From JASLEW01 sp963732005 (GTDB lineage: Bacteria; Acidobacteriota; Thermoanaerobaculia; Multivoradales; UBA5704): a stretch of DNA of 64,000 nucleotides. Location of the stretch: contig CAVSXT010000005.1 of assembly GCA_963732005.1 (NCBI GenBank), positions 930,001 through 994,000 on the forward strand, read 5' to 3'. The notes beneath the pieces were generated by a model. That model saw only the letters and a list, made by a program, of their open reading frames with translations. It searched no databases and had not been told where the DNA came from. Made by a program: the position numbers and the translations under genes. Positions 59,275 through 64,000 of this stretch are shown here, in pieces; position 1 is the first letter of the stretch; every line of letters begins with the position of its first letter.

Positions 59275-61575
59275 ATGGAGACGAGGAAGCAGTTCCTTCG
59301 TTCAGCCGCGGGCCTGGGCCTCGCGGCGCTCTGCGCCTGGCTGGCGGCCGAGGCTCCCTCGCGCGCCGCGGACCAGGCGGCGCGGCAGGGCGCTGGCGCC
59401 TTTGCCGAGACCACCGAGGTGACAGAGGTCCAGGTGCCGGTGCAGGTGGTGCGCGACGGCGAGCCGGTGCGCGGCCTCACCGCCGCGGACTTCGAGGTCT
59501 ACGACGGGCGCAAGCTGCAGAAGCTGACCGGTTTCGAGGTCCTGGACCTGGCGGCGCCGCCGCCGGGGGCCCCGGTGGTTGCCGGGGTGGCCGGCATCCC
59601 GACGGCGCTGCGGCGCCACTTCCTGTTCCTCTTCGACCTCTCGTTCTCGGAGCCGAAGTCGATCGTCGACGCGCGCCGGATGGTGCTCGCGATGCTGCCG
59701 TCCCTCCACCCTTCCGACCTGGCGGCGGTGGCGAGCTTCAGCTCGGCCAGCGGCGTCAAGCTGCTGCTCGGCTTCACCTCCGATCGCCGCCAGGTGGCGG
59801 CGGCGATCGACAACCTGGGACAGTCGCAGCTGATCGATCGCAATCCCGATCCGCTGCAGCTGATGGCCGCACAGCTCGAGGTGTCGAGCGGCAGCCCCAG
59901 CCACTTCGCGCCGAGCGCCGGTGTGCTGAAGAACGAGGCCGACCAGGACATGGCCCGCATGTCGGAGATCGGCGACCGGCAACAGCAGCAGGCCGCGATC
60001 GGCGCCTTCACCCGCTCGTTCGTCGACCTCGCCCGCCTGATGGCCGCGGTCCCCGGGCGCAAGCAGGTGATCTACCTCTCCGAGGGCTTCGATTCGTCAC
60101 TGCTGCAGGGCAGTGGCAACGCCGCCGACCAGAGCCAGATGGCCGAGCTGTCGATCAGTGGCCAGGGCTACGTCACCGATTCCGATCAGCGCTACGGCCA
60201 GACGCGTGGTAACAACCTGCTGGAAAAGATGATGGAGGAGTTCCGGCGCTCCGATTGCACCATCCAGTCGATCGACATCGGCGGGGCGCGGACGCAGACC
60301 CGCCAGCCCTCGAGCGCGCTGCAAACCCAGGCGCAGGTCAACGTCGGCTTCCGTACGGGATTGCCGTCGAGCGAAGGCGCCCAGGGCGGCGATGCACCGG
60401 TGCGGCCGGGGGGCGAAGGGCCACTGTTCGCCATGGCGCACGACACCGGCGGCGAGCTTTACCACAACTTCAACGACCTCGGCGCGGCGATGGGCCAGCT
60501 GCTCAAGAAGACCGGCCTGACCTATGTGCTCAGCTTCCAACCCGTCGACGCCAAGGCCGACGGCGCCTACCACCCGCTGCGGGTGACGCTCGGCAAGGGC
60601 GCCGCCGGCGGCGGGCGCGCGCAGGTGTTTGCCCGCGCCGGCTATTACGCTCCCAAGCCCTACGGCCAGCAGACGCCGCGGGAGCGGCGGCTGGCGGCGG
60701 CCGAGGCCGTGGAGGGGGGCGGCGACGGCGGAGTGCTGCGCACCGCGGTGCTGGCGGTGCCGTTCGCGCCCGCGCCGCGGGCGGCGTCGGCCGGGCCCGC
60801 GAAGGCATTCGTGCCGGTGGTGATCGAAACCGACGGCGCCAGCCTGCTCAACGGCTCTCCCGGCGACAACATGTCGGTGGAGGTGTTCGCCTACGCCATC
60901 GATGCGTCGGGGGCGATCCAGGATTTCTTCAGCCAGCGGATGCGCTTCGACGTCGCCAAGGTGATGACGCTGCTCGACCGCACCGGGCTCAAGTTCTTCG
61001 GCCATCTGGACCTGCCGCCGGGTGACTACAACGTGCGGGTGCTGGTGCGCAATGCCGCCAACGGCGACTACGGTCTGCGCTCCCAGGCGCTGTTGGTGCC
61101 GCCGCCGGGACCGCCGGCGCCGGCGGAGCTGCTGCCGCCGTTCTTCCCCGAGGCCCCGGGGCGATGGCTGATGGTGCGCGAGGCGCCGCGCGCCGCCGGC
61201 GCCGAGCCGCCGCCCTATCCCTTCGTGGCGCAGGGGAAGGTCTACGTGCCGGCGCTGCGGCCGGTCCTGGCCCCCACGCAGGCGATCGCCCTGGCGCTGA
61301 TCGGTTTCAACCTGCCGGCCGCCGATCTCGAGGTGCACGCCAGGGTGCTGGCGGCCGACGGCAAGGACCTTGGCGAAGCCGACTTCAGGATCGACGGCAG
61401 GGAGGCGTCGGATGCCGGCGGCGCCGAGCGCCTGACCGCCACCTTCCGGCCGCCGCCCGGCCTGGTGCCCGGCGACTACCAGCTGGTGATCTCGCTGCGC
61501 GGCCCCAACGGCGTCGCCTGCAAGAGCTTCGGCCGCTTCTCGATGGCGGCGGCCGTCGAAGGGGCGCGCGGTTAG
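59275..61575 (+). CDS. VWFA-related exported protein (TIGR03436 type), copy 4
   Basis: 766 residues. N-terminus METRKQFLRSAAGLGLAALC resembles a signal with a charged start (one pair KQ, no twin-Arg). Then FAETTEVTEVQVPVQVVRDG, RGLTAADFEVYDGRKLQKLT, VWA domain with intact MIDAS DLSFS and VIYLSEGFDSSL, QSIDIGGARTQTR, an insertion of ~25 residues (QTQAQVNVGFRTG region) relative to copy 3, MAHDTGGELYHNFNDLGAAM, and ARAGYYAPKPYGQQ. It ends ISLRGPNGVACKSFGRFSMA. ATG 59275 follows TAGGAGC. Co-transcribed with copy 3 by spacing. The RlmI-like methyltransferase frame begins within its last bases or immediately after. Confidence 0.88.
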   Translation: METRKQFLRSAAGLGLAALCAWLAAEAPSRAADQAARQGAGAFAETTEVTEVQVPVQVVRDGEPVRGLTAADFEVYDGRKLQKLTGFEVLDLAAPPPGAPVVAGVAGIPTALRRHFLFLFDLSFSEPKSIVDARRMVLAMLPSLHPSDLAAVASFSSASGVKLLLGFTSDRRQVAAAIDNLGQSQLIDRNPDPLQLMAAQLEVSSGSPSHFAPSAGVLKNEADQDMARMSEIGDRQQQQAAIGAFTRSFVDLARLMAAVPGRKQVIYLSEGFDSSLLQGSGNAADQSQMAELSISGQGYVTDSDQRYGQTRGNNLLEKMMEEFRRSDCTIQSIDIGGARTQTRQPSSALQTQAQVNVGFRTGLPSSEGAQGGDAPVRPGGEGPLFAMAHDTGGELYHNFNDLGAAMGQLLKKTGLTYVLSFQPVDAKADGAYHPLRVTLGKGAAGGGRAQVFARAGYYAPKPYGQQTPRERRLAAAEAVEGGGDGGVLRTAVLAVPFAPAPRAASAGPAKAFVPVVIETDGASLLNGSPGDNMSVEVFAYAIDASGAIQDFFSQRMRFDVAKVMTLLDRTGLKFFGHLDLPPGDYNVRVLVRNAANGDYGLRSQALLVPPPGPPAPAELLPPFFPEAPGRWLMVREAPRAAGAEPPPYPFVAQGKVYVPALRPVLAPTQAIALALIGFNLPAADLEVHARVLAADGKDLGEADFRIDGREASDAGGAERLTATFRPPPGLVPGDYQLVISLRGPNGVACKSFGRFSMAAAVEGARG

Positions 61576-61622
61576 CGGCGAGGGCGGCGGCGAGGCCGGC
61601 GGCGAAGCGGCCGGACCGGCGG

Positions 61623-61656
61623 ACCCGGCGAACCCGGCGAACCCGGCGAACCCGGC
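61623..61656. repeat. 9-bp tandem repeat at the 5' end of the methyltransferase gene
   Basis: ACCCGGCGA is repeated three times exactly plus a partial fourth copy. In the methyltransferase frame it encodes a PAN tripeptide repeat. The unit is a multiple of three, so length changes would not shift the frame. Confidence 0.8.
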
Positions 61657-61672
61657 AGATACCGAGATCCGG

Positions 61673-62887
61673 CTGCGCCTGCTGCCGGGACGGGACAAGC
61701 CGGTCCGCGAGGGCCACCCCTGGATCTTCTCGGGCGCCATCGCCGCCGGAGCTCCCGGCGACCCCGGAGACCACCGCGAGCCGGCCGCGGCTCCCGGCTC
61801 GGCCGGCTCGGCGCCGCCGCCCCTGGCCCGGGTGTTCGATGCCGCCGGTCACTGCCTGGGCCTGGGCTTCTACAGTCCCCGCTCCCAGATCCGGGTACGC
61901 ATGCTGGGCGCCGGGGTGGAGCGCGCCGACCAGGCGTTCTTCGCCGCCCGGCTGGGGGAGGCGGCTTCCCTGCGCCGCGCCGTGCTGCCGCCGGCGACCA
62001 CCGGCTACCGGCTGCTCAACGCCGAGGGCGACGGCGTGCCGGGCTGGACGGTCGACCGCTTCGGCGAGGCGCTGGTGAGCCAGATCACGGTTGCCGGCCT
62101 GGAGGCCTTGCGCGGCGCCGCCTATGCCGCGCTCGGCGAGCTGCTGCCCGGATGTTCCGTGTTGCAGGTCAATGCGCTGCCCGCTCGCCGCGGCGAGGGG
62201 CTGGCGGCCGGAATCGCGGGCGAGGTGGTCGCCGGCGCGCCGCCGGCGGAGGCGCCGTTCACCGAGTCGGGCCTGACCTTCACCGCCGATCTCGCCGGCG
62301 GCCAGAAGACTGGCTTCTATTGCGACCAGCGCGAGAACCGCCGGCTCGCCGAGCGGCTGGCGCCCGGCCGGCGGGTGCTCGACCTGTTCGCGCACAGCGG
62401 CGCCTTCGGCGTCTATGCGCTGCGCGGCGGCGCCCGCCACGTCGTGCACGTCGAGAGCTCGGAGAAGCTGATCGAGCGCGGCCGCCGCCACCACGCCGTC
62501 AACCACCTCGACCCTGCCGCCGCCGAGTGGGTGCGGGCCAACGTCTGGGAGCACCTCCGCCAGGCCGGCGAGGCCTACGACATGGTGGTGTGCGACCCGC
62601 CGCCGCTGGTGCGCAAGCGGCCCGACCTGGATGCCGCCGCCCGCGCCTACAAAGACCTGAACCGCCTCGCTCTCGCCCGTCTCGCGCCGGGCGGCCTGCT
62701 GCTCACCTTCAGCTGCAGCGGCGCGGTGGATGCCAAGCTCTTCCGCCAGATCCTCTTCGCCGCCGCCGTCGAGGCAGGGGTGCGGGTGGCCCTGCTCGCC
62801 CCGCTGGCGGCGGCGCCCGATCATCCGGTGGCGATCACCCACCCGCAGGGCGAGTACCTCAAAGGCTGGCTGGCGGCCGTCCGCTGA
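61673..62887 (+). CDS. rlmI: Class I SAM-dependent rRNA methyltransferase (RlmI-like, 23S m5C)
   Basis: Follows E. coli RlmI from end to end: N-terminal PUA-like LLPGRDKPVREGHPWIFSGA, LGFYSPRSQIRVRML, YRLLNAEGDGVPGWTVDRFG, GGQKTGFYCDQRENRR, SAM motif VLDLFAHSGAFGVYALRGG, DMVVCDPPPLVRK, and FSCSG with the likely catalytic Cys, ending PQGEYLKGW. It methylates a cytosine of 23S rRNA in the cytoplasm. Start is a puzzle: the frame is open from ~61490, but ATG, GTG and TTG are absent until GTG 61832, which would cut off the conserved PUA part. CTG 61673 is my provisional start. An N-terminal Ala/Thr-rich insert (APGDPGDHREP region) is unusual. Translation may be coupled to copy 4 upstream. Confidence 0.87.
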   Translation: MRLLPGRDKPVREGHPWIFSGAIAAGAPGDPGDHREPAAAPGSAGSAPPPLARVFDAAGHCLGLGFYSPRSQIRVRMLGAGVERADQAFFAARLGEAASLRRAVLPPATTGYRLLNAEGDGVPGWTVDRFGEALVSQITVAGLEALRGAAYAALGELLPGCSVLQVNALPARRGEGLAAGIAGEVVAGAPPAEAPFTESGLTFTADLAGGQKTGFYCDQRENRRLAERLAPGRRVLDLFAHSGAFGVYALRGGARHVVHVESSEKLIERGRRHHAVNHLDPAAAEWVRANVWEHLRQAGEAYDMVVCDPPPLVRKRPDLDAAARAYKDLNRLALARLAPGGLLLTFSCSGAVDAKLFRQILFAAAVEAGVRVALLAPLAAAPDHPVAITHPQGEYLKGWLAAVR

Positions 62888-62900
62888 CCTCGATCTTTGC

Positions 62901-62931
62901 TTGACAGCGGCGGTCCGCCTGCTGCTATGCT
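62901..62931 (+). promoter_or_regulatory. Sigma-70-like promoter of the S53 protease gene
   Basis: Perfect -35 TTGACA (62901-62906) with TATGCT (62926-62931) as the best -10; the 19-base spacer is longer than ideal. It lies just after the methyltransferase stop and gives a leader of ~100 bases before ATG 63041. Confidence 0.5.
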
Positions 62932-63040
62932 GTACCGGCTTACCGTTACAAGCAGCGCAGCCGGGGCCCGTGCGTAGGAAGGGCCTCTTTTCGATCGCGA
63001 TCTCAACGCTGGCCTTCGAGAGCCCTGGGTGGTTACCGCC

Positions 63041-64000
63041 ATGCAAACCGCGCGCAACGTCCCTGCAACGCCTTCCACGTCGACCGGATCGGTGGCCGCT
63101 CCCAGCCGCGGAGCCGTGCTTGCCAGGCGCTGGGCGGTGCCCGTCGCGCTGCTGGCAAGCTGGCTGCCCGTCGCTGCGGCATGGGCGCAGGCCAAGGACC
63201 TCCGGCCGATGGCTACAGGCATCGCGGGCATCGCCGGCGTGGCGCCGGTGGCGCGAGTGACGGCGCCGGTCGCCGAGGGTGACCGCACCGTGCTGCGCGG
63301 CCATGTCCTGCCGGCGGTGCGCACCGCCCGGGACACCGGGCGCCTGCCGGCCCATACCGCCCTCAATCACCTGGTGATGGTGCTGCAGGCCTCGCCCGAG
63401 CAGGATCACGCCCTGCAGACCCTGCTCGACCAGCAGCTCGACCGGGGCTCGCCCAGCTACCACCGCTGGCTGCGGCCCGAGGAATTCGGCGCCCGCTTCG
63501 GCGTCGCCGACGCCGACGTCGCCAAGGTCACCGCCTGGCTGGCAGGGCAGGGCTTCAAGGTCGAGCAGGTCGCCAAGAGCAAGCGCTTCATCCAGTTCAG
63601 CGGCTCGGTGGCGCAGGTGGAGGCGGCCTTCGGCACCGAGATGCATACCTTCGACGTCAACGGCAAGCCCCACGTCGCCAACAGCTCGGACCTCTCGGTG
63701 CCGACCGCCCTGCGGCCGGTGATTGCGGGCGTGCCGACGCTCAACGACTTCTTCAAGAAATCCGACTTCCACGTCCTGGGCTCGGTGGCGACGAGCACGG
63801 CGCTCGCGGCGCGGCGCTCGTCCGTCGCCGGCGGCGCGCCGGCCTACCCGCCGTTGGGCAAGTCCTACCTGCTCGATCCGGCCCAGGCCCCCTTCAGCGC
63901 GCCCGACTACACCAACGGCACCACCCACTTCGTCGGCGCCGGCGATTTCGCGATCATCTACAACACCGTGCCCCTGCTGATGGCCGGCCACGACGGCACC
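63041..64000 (+). CDS. S53-family protease precursor (pro-kumamolisin domain), 3' partial
   Basis: Open from ATG 63041 through the window end (320 residues seen). Signal peptide (RWAVPVALLASWLPVAAAWAQ), then the pro-kumamolisin activation domain: LVMVLQASPEQDHALQTLLD, SPSYHRWLRPEEFGARFGVA, VTAWLAGQGFKVEQVAKSKR, VAQVEAAFGTEMHTF, and SVPTALRPVIAGVPTLND. A linker follows (SVAGGAPAYPP) and then the first strands of the mature domain (APDYTNGTTHFVGAGDFAIIYN). The catalytic Glu/Asp/Ser of sedolisins lie beyond the window. Exported acid-type serine-carboxyl proteases of this family are numerous in Acidobacteriota. ATG 63041 gives a normal signal peptide; no strong ribosome site is seen. Confidence 0.88.
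   Translation, partial: MQTARNVPATPSTSTGSVAAPSRGAVLARRWAVPVALLASWLPVAAAWAQAKDLRPMATGIAGIAGVAPVARVTAPVAEGDRTVLRGHVLPAVRTARDTGRLPAHTALNHLVMVLQASPEQDHALQTLLDQQLDRGSPSYHRWLRPEEFGARFGVADADVAKVTAWLAGQGFKVEQVAKSKRFIQFSGSVAQVEAAFGTEMHTFDVNGKPHVANSSDLSVPTALRPVIAGVPTLNDFFKKSDFHVLGSVATSTALAARRSSVAGGAPAYPPLGKSYLLDPAQAPFSAPDYTNGTTHFVGAGDFAIIYNTVPLLMAGHDGT

Noticed and set aside
1..64000. CRISPR arrays, rRNA, tRNA, riboswitches or a replication origin
   Set aside because: No regularly spaced repeats, no tRNA-like cloverleaf or rRNA stretches, and no DnaA-box cluster were seen on reading; short or diverged RNAs could be missed without a covariance search.

Overview
This is a very GC-rich bacterial chromosome segment, most likely from an Acidobacteriota member (possibly the Thermoanaerobaculia side). 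The lineage call rests on family content: four VWFA-related secreted proteins of the acidobacterial TIGR03436 type, one 'acidobacterial duplicated orphan permease' (ADOP) ABC permease, sulfatase-TPR fusions and a carboxypeptidase-regulatory/TonB receptor. No rRNA, tRNA or CRISPR array was recognised.

Region 1 (1-15550, all + strand) is the 3' part of a nonribosomal peptide cluster. It holds the end of an NRPS (C-A[Thr]-PCP-C-C-A[Gly-like]-PCP-TE, with one apparent frameshift), then an EctB-type diaminobutyrate aminotransferase, a cyclic-peptide ABC exporter, an SbnA-type synthase (first step to 2,3-diaminopropionate), two tandem SyrP/TauD-like dioxygenases and an atypical carbamoyltransferase. 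Together they suggest a diamino-acid-rich, hydroxylated and possibly carbamoylated peptide that is released by the TE and exported. Upstream modules lie outside the window.

Region 2 (15572-31933) is mostly envelope and signalling. It contains an alpha/beta hydrolase lacking its nucleophile, DUF1684 and DinB proteins, then a tightly overlapped four-gene operon (BamA-like barrel, exported protein, sensor kinase, sigma-54 response regulator). A -24/-12 sigma-54-type promoter precedes that operon, with a perfect 20-bp dyad about 140 bp further upstream. A second -24/-12 promoter with the same spacing precedes an L,D-transpeptidase/M23 peptidase pair, so the two operons may form a small envelope-stress regulon. 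A TIGR03436 protein, a small exported protein, an R3H/AAA ATPase and a lone ketoacyl synthase complete the region.

Region 3 (32013-33603) is a recombination scar: a DUF5615/DUF433 toxin-antitoxin pair, a degenerate copy of part of the neighbouring ketoacyl synthase gene, and fused tyrosine-recombinase fragments.

Region 4 (33604-43079) carries an ADOP permease, a membrane-anchored arginine-deiminase-like protein, two TPR proteins and a sulfatase-fold/TPR lipoprotein.

Region 5 (43109-46467) has lower GC and looks acquired: a complete ISAzo13-type insertion sequence, and a three-gene unit with a TIGR04255 protein whose last gene is cut off by the IS end.

Region 6 (46468-64000) has a second sulfatase-TPR protein, a TPR protein, a TonB receptor broken by about ten frameshifts with a good terminator, a transglutaminase-like/TPR lipoprotein, three tandem TIGR03436 proteins, an RlmI-like rRNA methyltransferase with no ordinary start codon, and the beginning of an S53 (kumamolisin-type) protease.
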